Shown here piece by piece: positions 53,870 through 62,452 of a stretch of DNA of 64,000 bases. Source of the DNA: Roseivirga sp. BDSF3-8 (lineage in GTDB: Bacteria > Bacteroidota > Bacteroidia > Cytophagales > Cyclobacteriaceae); NCBI RefSeq assembly GCF_041449215.1, contig NZ_JBGNFV010000001.1:3303001-3367000 (forward strand), given 5' to 3'. The notes below the pieces were generated by a model. The model saw only the letters and a list, made by a program, of their open reading frames with translations, ran no database searches and was not told the origin of the DNA. A program made the position numbers and the translations under genes. How positions within the stretch are numbered: position 1 is the first letter of the stretch; every line of letters begins with the position of its first letter.

Positions 53870-55477
53870 CTAACTCTTGTAAAACTTCCTGAAGGCACTA
53901 ATCACCTGGTAGATTATGAAAGCATAGCCAAGACGGTGGAGGAAGTCGAGGAAGTAGGAGGTAGCAGTAAGATTGTTAGGGTAATCTTGAAAAAGACTAT
54001 CTAACCGATGGGTAGGGTTAAAGAGCTGCCAGAAAGCTTGCCAGTTTTGATTAATTAGAAGCCAGTTATTACTACTTGTTTTCAGGCTTAAAACGATAAA
54101 AACATAAAAAGTTAGTGTCCAAATTATTGAAATTACTATTGGGCGTAGCCACTTAAGGCCAAAGCCATTTGTCCAGCTTAATAACATTATTAATCCGTCC
54201 TCACTCAATATTTTTCCTTCATATATTAAATTGTAAAAATAGGACTTCATTTCGTATGCTTTAAACTCCAAAGCCTGTATTCTATCACTTTGTGAATTAT
54301 TTGCATGCTTTAATTGTTGAAAAATGTGTCTTGATTCTTTATTGTCGAATCTAGTAATAGTGTTTGGGTTAAATATTGTACTGTTGTACAACGAAACTTC
54401 GTTTAGGCTCGAGTTTATTATTTTTACATAATCAAAATCAGAAAAGTTAGTGTTGTAAAGCGATAAGTTGCCTAGTAAGCAGTTTGATAAAATGAACCTA
54501 TTGAATTTATTTCTATTAGATATTAAGTTGCACCCAACTAATGAAATGGATTTTAAATTATTGACGTTGTTGAATATTAAGCTTGAAAAACTAAAACTTA
54601 CTATTTTCAAATATAGATTTTCGTTGTAACCAGTCATGTCAAAGTGATTAGCTTTACCGTTAGAAAGGGATAGCTTTCCCTTTGTTTGAGTTCCCGCAAT
54701 GAGGCGAAAAGCTTCTATGGTCATTCCTGAAAAGTCTATATCTATTCCCTCTAAGGCTGTTATTCTTTCAATCATGAGGTACTTACAATATATAGAAGTG
54801 AATGATATCTCTGATAAACGAATGAATTTATTGTTATTAAGTTTAATAGTTCCTTTATAATGTAATTCCCTTAGGTGAGTGAAGTCAAAGAAGGTGCAAT
54901 CTTCTATTTTTAAAATTGAATGAATTGTTTTGATTTTAAAATTTATAATATTATTGAATTTAGTATACCCCTTTACTTGTAAATTACTTAATATAAGACT
55001 GGAGTGAAATGTAATGTTTTCTAAAAGTAACTCTTTATTTATTTTTATATTTTGTAAAATTAGGTCATTTTCTAGATTCAGTTCATTAATTTTTAAGCTT
55101 TCTAGGTGGCTGTCTTTTATTATTAGTTCTTTTTTAAGTTCATTGTTTGTGAATTGTAGGTTTGAGTTAAACCTACAATTATATATTTCAATCGATGTGA
55201 CACTTTCCCATAGTTTTAAGCTAGATATTAAAACATCTCCCTCAAAGCTGCAATTATCAAATGTAATGCATTCAAGACATAACAAGTTTATGATTTTAAT
55301 TTCTTTTTGGAACGTTACGTTTTTGAAAGATATGCTTTTAGGCCCCCTTATCGAAGAATTAATAATATTAAATGATATGTTTTTATTTATTATGGTATAG
55401 GGTCTTTTTAGCACTTCTCTTCTGAATTCTTTTTTAGTTATCGGTGTGCGTTTTTTTTTACTAATCTTATTGATCAT
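53870..55477 (-). CDS. Pentapeptide-like beta-helix membrane protein (hypothetical)
   Basis: 535 residues, very AT-rich against its surroundings. The N-terminal ~400 residues are a long series of short strand-like units rich in Leu, Ile, Asn and Ser (for example ISFKNVTFQKEIKIINLLCLECITFDNC), suggesting a right-handed beta-helix of pentapeptide-repeat style. C-terminal membrane helices follow: VISIIWTLTFYVFIVLSL (about 450-467) and YFLDFLHRLGYAFIIYQVI (about 508-526). It ends ISAFRKFYKS. Proteins with this layout are often described as pentapeptide-repeat channels; function unknown. Horizontal gain is likely from composition and repeats. Confidence 0.6.
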   Translation of the reverse strand: MINKISKKKRTPITKKEFRREVLKRPYTIINKNISFNIINSSIRGPKSISFKNVTFQKEIKIINLLCLECITFDNCSFEGDVLISSLKLWESVTSIEIYNCRFNSNLQFTNNELKKELIIKDSHLESLKINELNLENDLILQNIKINKELLLENITFHSSLILSNLQVKGYTKFNNIINFKIKTIHSILKIEDCTFFDFTHLRELHYKGTIKLNNNKFIRLSEISFTSIYCKYLMIERITALEGIDIDFSGMTIEAFRLIAGTQTKGKLSLSNGKANHFDMTGYNENLYLKIVSFSFSSLIFNNVNNLKSISLVGCNLISNRNKFNRFILSNCLLGNLSLYNTNFSDFDYVKIINSSLNEVSLYNSTIFNPNTITRFDNKESRHIFQQLKHANNSQSDRIQALEFKAYEMKSYFYNLIYEGKILSEDGLIMLLSWTNGFGLKWLRPIVISIIWTLTFYVFIVLSLKTSSNNWLLINQNWQAFWQLFNPTHRLDSLFQDYPNNLTATSYFLDFLHRLGYAFIIYQVISAFRKFYKS

Positions 55478-55660
55478 TGTATTATAGTTTTTGTGTTTGA
55501 AACGTGGACAAGAGTGGAGGCTGTGCTATCTAGACGCGACCCCTTTCCAGAATTTGGTAGAAGATAACGATCTTTTGTGAAACGTACAGCATTCTGCTAG
55601 TTACCTCCCCTAATTGAATGAAACCTTTGGTTTCAAATCAATCTGTCCCCTGCCTGCCCG

Positions 55661-55774
55661 CAGGAGCTGGGCTTGCATCCAATGGAATTTAAGGTTGTGC
55701 AGCTCAGATATAGCCTGCTTACTAGATGGCAGGGAGCTTTTCAATGAGCGTCGTACTACCTGTCAATTGCAGCT
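55661..55774. repeat. Mosaic repeat unit B, left half
   Basis: Matches unit A from GAGCTGGGCTTGCATCC to the AGCT at 55771-55774, which is the left copy of the IS target duplication. Confidence 0.8.
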
Positions 55775-55840
55775 CTTCTTAGCCCCCTAAATAACTGGAC
55801 AATGAATTCTACAAGTTAACTTTACTAACTTGTATCTCAA

Positions 55841-56149
55841 ATGAAACGAAGACACTGGACCGCTGAACAGAAGCTTCAGATTCTTTTAGAAGCAGAAAAG
55901 GAAGGCATTACAGCCACCATCCGCAAGCACGGTATCTATAGCAATACTTTCTATCAATGGAAGGAAAAGTATGATACTGGTGGCATAGATGCCCTAGCCA
56001 GCAAGCATTATAAAGTAGACCCTGAGCTTAAGCGCTTGCAAAAGGAAAACCAGCAGTTAAAAGAGATGCTGGCTGAAAAAGAACTGGCCCTGCGCATTAA
56101 AGAAGAGCTTTTAAAAAAAAGCACTGCCAAAAAGCGTACAGGCTCATGA
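55841..56149 (+). CDS. IS3-family transposase OrfA
   Basis: 102 residues. The N-terminal HTH (RRHWTAEQKLQILLEAEKEG, then NTFYQWKEKY) binds the ends. A leucine-zipper-like coiled coil (LKRLQKENQQLKEMLAEKELAL) allows multimerisation. The stop TGA overlaps the OrfB ATG (ATGA). The A8 tract at 56113-56120 also allows a -1 shift into the OrfB frame with no stop in between. Confidence 0.92.
   Translation: MKRRHWTAEQKLQILLEAEKEGITATIRKHGIYSNTFYQWKEKYDTGGIDALASKHYKVDPELKRLQKENQQLKEMLAEKELALRIKEELLKKSTAKKRTGS
56113..56120 (+). promoter_or_regulatory. Programmed -1 frameshift tract (A8)
   Basis: In the OrfA frame the codons are TTA AAA AAA AGC, so A-AAA-AAA is slippery. After a -1 shift the frame reads AAG CAC TGC CAA AAA GCG TAC AGG CTC ATG and enters OrfB at 56146 with no stop, giving an OrfAB fusion. 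Confidence 0.75.
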
Positions 56150-57093
56150 TTGCTCAAAAGTATATTAACCTGGGTTATGCTACATATAAAGTGCTGCCTT
56201 TATGTGGCCTGAGTAGAAGCTCTTATTACTATCAATCCAAGACAGGCAAGAGAGGGCGTAAAGTAAGCCAACATACCCTGAGCTATGATGGTATTCTTTA
56301 CAGCAATGCCTATGTGCTGGAGCGGATCGAATGGCTCTTAAGCCAGGAGTTTATTGATTATGGTTATGAGAAGGTAGCGGCCTGGTTGAAAAACACCGAA
56401 AGGCTCGTTATCAACGAGAAAAAAGTTTATCGGCTCATGAAGCAGGCTCGCTTGCTCAGTCAGCGCATTAGGCGCAACAAACGTGGCAAACGCATTGCTC
56501 AGGATCTTCTTCCTAGCCCGGAAGCAGCTTTTCAATGCCTGCAGACCGATATCAAGTATATCTATATTCACGGTCAGCATCGTAATGCGCTGCTAATTAC
56601 CGTATTGGATGTATACTCCCGGGGAGTATTAGGCTACAGGTTGGCCTGGAGCGTGACCAAGCACCAGGTGATCGAACTAATGAAAGAAATACTTTACCAT
56701 TACCAGTTACCTGAAAAAGCAACCTTACGAACCGATAACGGTAGTCAGTTTGAGGCAGGGCTGTTTCGGGAATACCTAAAGGAAATGGCCATCGAGCATG
56801 AGTTCACGCATGTAGCTACACCGCAGGAGAACTGCTATATTGAGTCCTTTCATTCCATCATAGAAAGCGCCGTATGCTCAAAATATGAGTTCGAGGACCT
56901 GCAGGAAGCAAAGGAGACCTTCAATCGCTTTATGAACTTTTACAACCACGAGCGTCTACATGGCAGCCTTGGAAAACAAGCGCCCAGTCAGTTCCTTAAA
57001 AGAACAAACAGCGCCAAGAAACTACGTAACTTGCCACTGGAACAGACAACAGATGGTAAGCTAAAACTAACAACTCAACTTGTAGAATCTTAG
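56146..57093 (+). CDS. IS3-family transposase OrfB (DDE integrase core)
   Basis: 315 residues. The rve domain has the catalytic triad: D in QTDIKYIYI, D in LRTDNGSQFEAG and E in NCYIESFHSIIES, with the conserved NHERLHGSLGKQAPSQF end. It can be made alone through the ATGA overlap or fused to OrfA by the -1 shift. It appears intact, so the element could still be active. Confidence 0.94.
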   Translation: MIAQKYINLGYATYKVLPLCGLSRSSYYYQSKTGKRGRKVSQHTLSYDGILYSNAYVLERIEWLLSQEFIDYGYEKVAAWLKNTERLVINEKKVYRLMKQARLLSQRIRRNKRGKRIAQDLLPSPEAAFQCLQTDIKYIYIHGQHRNALLITVLDVYSRGVLGYRLAWSVTKHQVIELMKEILYHYQLPEKATLRTDNGSQFEAGLFREYLKEMAIEHEFTHVATPQENCYIESFHSIIESAVCSKYEFEDLQEAKETFNRFMNFYNHERLHGSLGKQAPSQFLKRTNSAKKLRNLPLEQTTDGKLKLTTQLVES

Positions 57094-57117
57094 TCCTATT
57101 TTTAAGGGGTTAGGACA

Positions 57118-57463
57118 AGCTAAGCCCACAATAGCACGCCCAACACCCATCTATTTCCCCTCCTACGATAGTAGGCAGGGGACCGGATAAAAAACGCTTT
57201 AGCGTATTTTTATCCAGGGGTGGTCCCGAGCACTACAGCCACTAAAACTACCTACCTCTGCACTACTTCAATCCATGCCGGGTACAGAGGGTCTAATCAA
57301 TCTAAACTAACGGAAGTCGCCTCTAAATTGATTAATAGAAATATCTGTACAAAAATCATCCCTTTATCAACAATATACAGGAGTTAGGCCGGTTTATTAG
57401 GAATTGCTATTTCAGTTTATTAGCCTGCATACAGTAATTAACTATGTTAAATTAAACTAAACT
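57118..57463. repeat. Mosaic repeat unit B, right half, and gene leader
   Basis: 57118-57285 continues unit A (AGCTAAGCCCACAATAGCACGCC, then CCCGAGCACTACAGCC) and includes a hairpin with AACGCTTTAGCGTATTTT. The rest (to 57463) is the leader of the small secreted-protein gene and contains no gene. Confidence 0.6.
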
Positions 57464-57796
57464 ATGAAAAAGACCCTATTTGCTATCGCCCTGTTGGGTA
57501 TGATGACCACTCTTTCTTTCACTACCAGTGCTACGGACAAAGCAGAGGTGGCCGAGACTACCTACGCCGTTAATGAGATTTCGGGTAAATACATCGGCTT
57601 TCACGCCGGTCAGTATAGTTTCATGAACATGAGCACCAGCACGGTAGAGAGCGTGTACGGCGGCGGCGGTACGTATAACTTCATCGTGGGAAACTGCTAC
57701 ATAGTAAGCTACTATGAGAACTGTGATGTGGATAACAACTGGCCCGGTTTGTGCGAAAATACCATTACGCGCTATAAGCAAACTAGCTGTAAATAA
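57464..57796 (+). CDS. Small secreted protein with four Cys (hypothetical)
   Basis: 110 residues. The signal peptide MKKTLFAIALLGMMTTLSFT is followed by a mature part with Cys in VGNCYIV, YYENCD, PGLCEN and QTSCK, enough for two disulfides, plus Gly-rich VYGGGGTYNF. It is monocistronic with a strong terminator. I do not recognise a family. The position next to the repeat zone suggests it is an accessory gene. Confidence 0.65.
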   Translation: MKKTLFAIALLGMMTTLSFTTSATDKAEVAETTYAVNEISGKYIGFHAGQYSFMNMSTSTVESVYGGGGTYNFIVGNCYIVSYYENCDVDNNWPGLCENTITRYKQTSCK

Positions 57797-57861
57797 ACCA
57801 GCCTCCATAACTCCCCCGGCAGGTATAAGAAAATACCCGGCCGCTATGGGGAGGATATAAT

Positions 57862-57904
57862 AAAAACCCCCTGCTTCTGATAAGGAGCAGGGGGTTTATT
57901 TTTA
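57862..57904 (+). terminator. Terminator after 57464-57796 gene
   Basis: Stem AAAACCCCCTGCT / AGCAGGGGGTTTA, then T-rich. It may also act for the converging restriction gene. Confidence 0.82.
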
Positions 57905-57932
57905 TAGGTAGCAACGCTCGGCTCAAGCCTCA

Positions 57933-60569
57933 CTAGCCGCCCACGCTCTCTTCTACCAGCGCAATCTCTTCCGGCGTCAGGTCGTAGAGTTGGTAGACGA
58001 GTTGGTCGATTTGCTTTTCCAGAGAAATGGTTTTTTCTCCAATTTCTTTTTTAGTATGAATATTATCTACCAATTCAATTATCCTAGAATTAATGTCTTT
58101 CTCTGGTTCTTCGATTGGAATAGTAGAAAGGTAAGTTTTTGAAAGGTTGACAGTTAGGTTCGATTCATTTGTGAATTGTGTTGTATAAAACCAATTAATC
58201 AGTGCAGAATTAATGACCGCTAGTATGAATTTAGCATTAAATGTGTTTTCGCTTTTTAATATAATATTATTTATAGATTCTTTGGTATATCTTTTCTGGT
58301 TATCTAAAGCTGCTTTCAAGGGCCTTTTGCCTCCAGTAATTCTTTGGATCAATATTTTCTCCGGTGCTTCAAAAACTTCCTTAGTTCTTGGTCTATGTAA
58401 TAGGCTAGGATTATAATTAATCCATTGGGCTACAGGTTCAATAAAATATTTGCCAATTTCTCTACCTTCTAAAAAGGGTTTATAACCTGGAAGCGGCTTG
58501 TTTGATACTACCTGGCCTTTGTTTCCTGAAATAACAACACCAAATATAATTTCAGTAGTGATATCCCCAAGTGTAGTATTATTATTTTTTATTTTATTTA
58601 ATAAATCTAAGGACTTCGGTTTCAGGTTAGTGGCTATTACAAAATTATTATCAGCAATTTGCTTCGTGTTAATGAAATTTTCAGAATCTTGTTTAAGGAT
58701 CTTTATTTCGTAATTTTTAATTTTTCTTTTAATGGCAATTAATACAATTGCAGTCGTCACTGCATCCTCGAATACATTATCCCCAAAATCATAAATTATA
58801 GTTGCTTGAAATTCTCTGATATAAAATTTTCGAGCCAGGCTATATGAGGTGACACGTAAAAAGGTATTAGGGATTATAAAACCAAAATCTCCATTTGATT
58901 TGAGTATTTGATTGCCTTTTTCTATAAATAATGCAAATAAATTTATTTTGCCTGATCCAGTTTCATATTGATCCTTGTATAATGATTTCTCGCTTTTGGT
59001 TATTCCAGAATTTCCGCCAAAGACATAAGGCGGGTTACCGATCACACAGTCAAAGCCTATAAAATCCCCCTCATCATTGAGCACTTCCGGAAACTCGAAG
59101 CGCCATTCGAAGGCATTTTCGTAGAGCTTATTCGTTTTTATCTCTTCTATCTCCTGGTCCAGTCGCTGTAGCTGCTCCGTTAGCTTCTTGGTTTGGGCTT
59201 TCCGCTTTTTGGCTTCCGCTTTGCTCAGGCCGAAGAGGTCAGTTTGGGTGGTGAGCAGCACCAGTTCGCCCTGCAGCTTATTGCGGCGCAGTATTTTGGG
59301 GTCGCGCTTGCTTATCTCCGTGCGGAAGTCGCCTTTTATCTCCTCTATCAGGCGTTCCATTTCGCGCTTCTCCTCCTTCGTCTTCGCGCTACGGTAGGCC
59401 GCCACCGCCACGCGGTAGCTGTCTATACTGAATTTCTTCTTTTTCAGCGTTTTGCTCAGGTCCTCATCCAGCGCAAAGCGGCTTACCAGCGAGTTGCCGC
59501 ACTTGATGTTAATGTCAATGTTCGGGAGCGTCTCCAGCTCCTTGTAGCCGCTGTCGGGGGTGTAGTAGGCATTTTTCAGTAGCTCTATCCAGAGGCGCAG
59601 GCGGCAGATCTTCACCGAGTTGGGGTTGATGTCCACGCCGAAGAGGCAGTTTTCGATGAGCTTCTCCTTTTCATGAAAGAGGGCCTCCTGCACGCGCTGG
59701 CTTTCGCGCTGCCCCGGCCGGTAGCTAAAGAACTCCTCGTGGCCGGTGCTGATGATCAGTTCATCGTTTACCACCTGCACCTCGTAGTCGCGCAGCGTAC
59801 GGCCCTCGCGGTCCAGCAGGATCCTGAGTTCGCTCTTGATGGCGATAAGCTCATTGAGGGCAGAGACGAGGAAGTGCCCGGAACCCACCGCCGGGTCGCA
59901 GATCCGCATGCTGTCTATCAGGGCATTCGCTTCCTGCTTTTTGTCACGATCGATCAGCTCATACAATTTTTGGATATTTTCGACCGGCTTGCCCAGGTGC
60001 TGGCTAAAGCGCTGGCACACGGCGCGGCGCAGCGTCTCGCGGCACATGTACATGGTAATGAAGCCGGGCGTAAAGAAGGAGCCTTCTTTGTAGCCGTTGA
60101 TCTTCTCGAAGATGAGGCCCAGCACGCTGGCATTGATCAGGGGCTTGTTCTGCTCCTGTATTTCCTCGCCCGCATTGTCGCTGCTAAAGTCGTAGGCATC
60201 CAGGAAAGCCAGCAGGTAGTGCAGCGTGGGCATGGTGCCGCTGCGGGTTTTGCCCTTGTGGTCGCGCAGTACCGTTTTGGAGAGCAGGGGCAGCTCCTCG
60301 CCATCGCTGAGGCTGCTGACCATGAATACGTCGTGTTCCAGTGCCGAGGGCTCGAATAGGGAGCTGTTCAGGTAAGGCACATGGCCGAAGGTGTCCTGCA
60401 TCCGTTGGCTGCGCTCGGCGGGGCGCTTGGCCAGCACCTGGAAGAAGAGGGCCTCCATGGCGTCCCATGAGGCCACCTTTCCGGCGTTGAGAAAGCTTTG
60501 GTCGCCGCTACCGCGCGCATGGCGGTGGTGGGCCTGTAGCTGGGCCTCCAGCAGCTTCATAAAGAGCAC
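57933..60569 (-). CDS. Type IIG (Eco57I-like) restriction-modification enzyme, methylase and specificity part
   Basis: 878 residues in frame from the ATG at 60569; homologous sequence extends a few codons upstream as YYWVNRVLF. The N6-adenine methylase has motif I DPAVGSGHFLVSALNELI (near residue 225) and motif IV IGNPPYVFGG (near 510). The TaqI-like target-recognition domain makes up the C-terminal ~350 residues. That part (57933 to about 59040) is strongly AT-rich while the methylase part is GC-rich, with a sharp change just after NPPY. It continues from the 60575-61573 gene, from which it is separated by a single-base frameshift. It probably both cuts and methylates one site when intact. 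Confidence 0.88.
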   Translation of the reverse strand: MLFMKLLEAQLQAHHRHARGSGDQSFLNAGKVASWDAMEALFFQVLAKRPAERSQRMQDTFGHVPYLNSSLFEPSALEHDVFMVSSLSDGEELPLLSKTVLRDHKGKTRSGTMPTLHYLLAFLDAYDFSSDNAGEEIQEQNKPLINASVLGLIFEKINGYKEGSFFTPGFITMYMCRETLRRAVCQRFSQHLGKPVENIQKLYELIDRDKKQEANALIDSMRICDPAVGSGHFLVSALNELIAIKSELRILLDREGRTLRDYEVQVVNDELIISTGHEEFFSYRPGQRESQRVQEALFHEKEKLIENCLFGVDINPNSVKICRLRLWIELLKNAYYTPDSGYKELETLPNIDINIKCGNSLVSRFALDEDLSKTLKKKKFSIDSYRVAVAAYRSAKTKEEKREMERLIEEIKGDFRTEISKRDPKILRRNKLQGELVLLTTQTDLFGLSKAEAKKRKAQTKKLTEQLQRLDQEIEEIKTNKLYENAFEWRFEFPEVLNDEGDFIGFDCVIGNPPYVFGGNSGITKSEKSLYKDQYETGSGKINLFALFIEKGNQILKSNGDFGFIIPNTFLRVTSYSLARKFYIREFQATIIYDFGDNVFEDAVTTAIVLIAIKRKIKNYEIKILKQDSENFINTKQIADNNFVIATNLKPKSLDLLNKIKNNNTTLGDITTEIIFGVVISGNKGQVVSNKPLPGYKPFLEGREIGKYFIEPVAQWINYNPSLLHRPRTKEVFEAPEKILIQRITGGKRPLKAALDNQKRYTKESINNIILKSENTFNAKFILAVINSALINWFYTTQFTNESNLTVNLSKTYLSTIPIEEPEKDINSRIIELVDNIHTKKEIGEKTISLEKQIDQLVYQLYDLTPEEIALVEESVGG

Positions 60570-60574
60570 GCGGT

Positions 60575-61573
60575 TTACCCAGTAATACAGAGCTCCAGGG
60601 CCACGCCAAAGAGGCGCTCGGGGCGGGTGTCGCCGTAGCTGGCGGCATTTTCCACCTTCTCGAGCTTATCGTACATATCTATCCGCTCTATGGCCTGCTC
60701 CAGCAGGGAGGCCGGGTCGGGCTTGGCCTTGCGGCGGATGAGCTTGCGGCCCTTGTCCTTTACCTCTTCCAGCCCGATGATATGGAGCAGCTCGGTATAA
60801 AAGCGGCGGTCGAGCGTATTAAAGTCATTGGCAAAGGGCAGCTTCAGCAGGTGCTGGGGGCTCAGGAGCTTGAGCAGGGGCCCCAGTTTGGTATCGTCTT
60901 TTTTGCTTTCGTTTCGCAGCGCCTTCTCATAGTCTGCGAGCGAGAAGTGGGCAAAGGGGATAAGCGCCACCTGCTGGGCACGGGCTATGGCGGGGGCGGC
61001 AATCTCTTTATAGAAGTACTCTGTCTTGCGGCCACCGGAGCGGCCTTCTTCAAATTCTTTAAACTGCTTCACCAGCTTCTTGTCCTCGGCAAAGGCGGCC
61101 TCAAAGGTCTGCACATCCCAGATATACCAGCTTTGTATATCGGTAACGACCAGGTGGCGCAGGCCGGTATTGTGGGCGGTGATCCGCTCGCGCAAGTAGT
61201 AGAGCAGCAGCTCCTGCAGGGCCTTGGCATTGAGCCGGTCCGGCCGCACCATCTCCGCCTGGGGAGTACCCTCTTTCGGCGGGCGCTTGGCCTCTATCAG
61301 CACGCCCGCCTCGCTGCTGCTTTTGGGGCCGTGGTGTATGGCCAGGTCGGTGCGGTCCTTTGTATTAATGGCGTGGCTGCCCTGGTAGCCGGTCTGGTTC
61401 AGAAAGGCAATGAGCAGGTTCTTGTGGTGCTCCTCGCTCTCGGCAGGGTTTATACCGTCCAGCAGGGCTATGGCGGCCTTCTTAAAGGTCTCTATCTCAT
61501 CACGCGTCGGCTTTACCTTCCTAAAAGCCTTATTCAGTGCTTGTTTGGGCTTCAGCAGCAGGGAGTTGTTCAT
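60575..61573 (-). CDS. Type IIG restriction-modification enzyme, N-terminal (nuclease) part, split by frameshift
   Basis: 332 residues. It contains the PD-(D/E)xK-like nuclease: D in TKDRTDLAIHH and ExK in AGVLIEAKRP (about residues 75-110), followed by a helical linker. The frame ends ELCITG-stop at 60575, where the sequence ACT GGG TAA would read ACT TGG GTA AAC if one T were added, giving ELCITWVNRVLFMKLLEAQL, the normal course of this family. So this and the preceding entry are one ~1210-residue gene broken by one base, or a sequencing error. Confidence 0.85.
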   Translation of the reverse strand: MNNSLLLKPKQALNKAFRKVKPTRDEIETFKKAAIALLDGINPAESEEHHKNLLIAFLNQTGYQGSHAINTKDRTDLAIHHGPKSSSEAGVLIEAKRPPKEGTPQAEMVRPDRLNAKALQELLLYYLRERITAHNTGLRHLVVTDIQSWYIWDVQTFEAAFAEDKKLVKQFKEFEEGRSGGRKTEYFYKEIAAPAIARAQQVALIPFAHFSLADYEKALRNESKKDDTKLGPLLKLLSPQHLLKLPFANDFNTLDRRFYTELLHIIGLEEVKDKGRKLIRRKAKPDPASLLEQAIERIDMYDKLEKVENAASYGDTRPERLFGVALELCITG

Positions 61574-62452
61574 CAGGTCTCTTGGCTCATTCTTATTTAA
61601 GGGGACAATATAAGGAAAGTATGGGGATGGAGGGGGTGAATGAGTGATTGAGTGAATGATTGAGTTTGATAGTTTATAGAGTTGATGGTGGGATGGTGAC
61701 AGGCAAAATTGAACTCATTCCAGGAAGGGCAGGTGATAAAGATAGTACGAAAACAGCCCCAGCGGGCTGGGCTTGCATCCGAGGGAAATATCGGTAGATA
61801 GGTTTTAGGGTTTTTGAGTCTGGGTTAAACATAGATTGTTAATGGATTAATGGTAATTGGGTTTATTTATAGTGTAGTTACATACTGAATGGGGTTCGTC
61901 TAAGGTTATTTAAGTTTTATCATAAAATGATATTCATTAGTCGGAAAAATAGTTGTATTTGACTTAAAATATAATGAGCCTCGTGTTTTAAAAAATTATG
62001 TAAAATATTGCGAAAAAGTGTTGTATAGCAGCATTGGAATGTTTATCATTACTTAGTGACTCAGAGGTACTTATCCTCCCGGATCACTCAATTTAATTAA
62101 CCACAGCATATTGATTTTTCCAGGCTGGAAGAGTAGTAAATCCGACCTGTTTTTTTAAGAAAAAAATACCCTAAATCTCAATTTAGAGCCATTTTAGCTC
62201 TGCAATCCAACCGAAGGCAAGTAGGGGGAGAAAGCCAATCCTTTGAATTTTCCTGGTATACTCAGTGTAAGTAAAGTCATGAATACGGCTTTGCTATACA
62301 TTCGAATCCTGTGCTTTATAATTAAGCATTACATTAATATTTATTGCGTATAAGTTAATAGGGTAAGTATTGCCTGCGGGCTATAGGTTTGCCTATGTAT
62401 CAACTATACCGTTTGCTCAAATATATTTCATATAGTGAAATTACATGAGCCC
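61574..62452. other. Intergenic region with repeat remnants
   Basis: About 880 bases without a convincing gene. 61636-61690 is a low-complexity GAATGATTGAGTG-type tract, whose reverse complement resembles the tracts at 43760 and 44040. 61759-61790 is a short copy of the mosaic repeat (GGGCTGGGCTTGCATCC). The rest is AT-rich leader sequence. No tRNA recognised. Confidence 0.5.

Larger units (their letters stand above)
55775..57117 (+). mobile_element. IS3-family insertion sequence with 4-bp target duplication AGCT
   Basis: 1343 bp. The left end CTTCTTAGCCCCCTAAATAA and the reverse complement of the right end (TGTCCTAACCCCTTAAAAAT) are imperfect inverted repeats. Flanks AGCT at 55771-55774 and 57118-57121 are the target duplication, and unit A shows the empty site. 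The two overlapping ORFs, the DDE transposase and the A8 frameshift tract are typical of IS3. This fixes both ends of the element by comparison with the repeat copy. Confidence 0.88.

Noticed and set aside
60782-61600. 272-residue frame antisense to the restriction gene
   Set aside because: It is opposite the nuclease domain with recognised motifs and reads as a GC-rich shadow.
62290-62330. ATTCGAATCCTGTG, looks like a tRNA T-loop
   Set aside because: I could not pair the acceptor and anticodon stems around it, so there is no tRNA.
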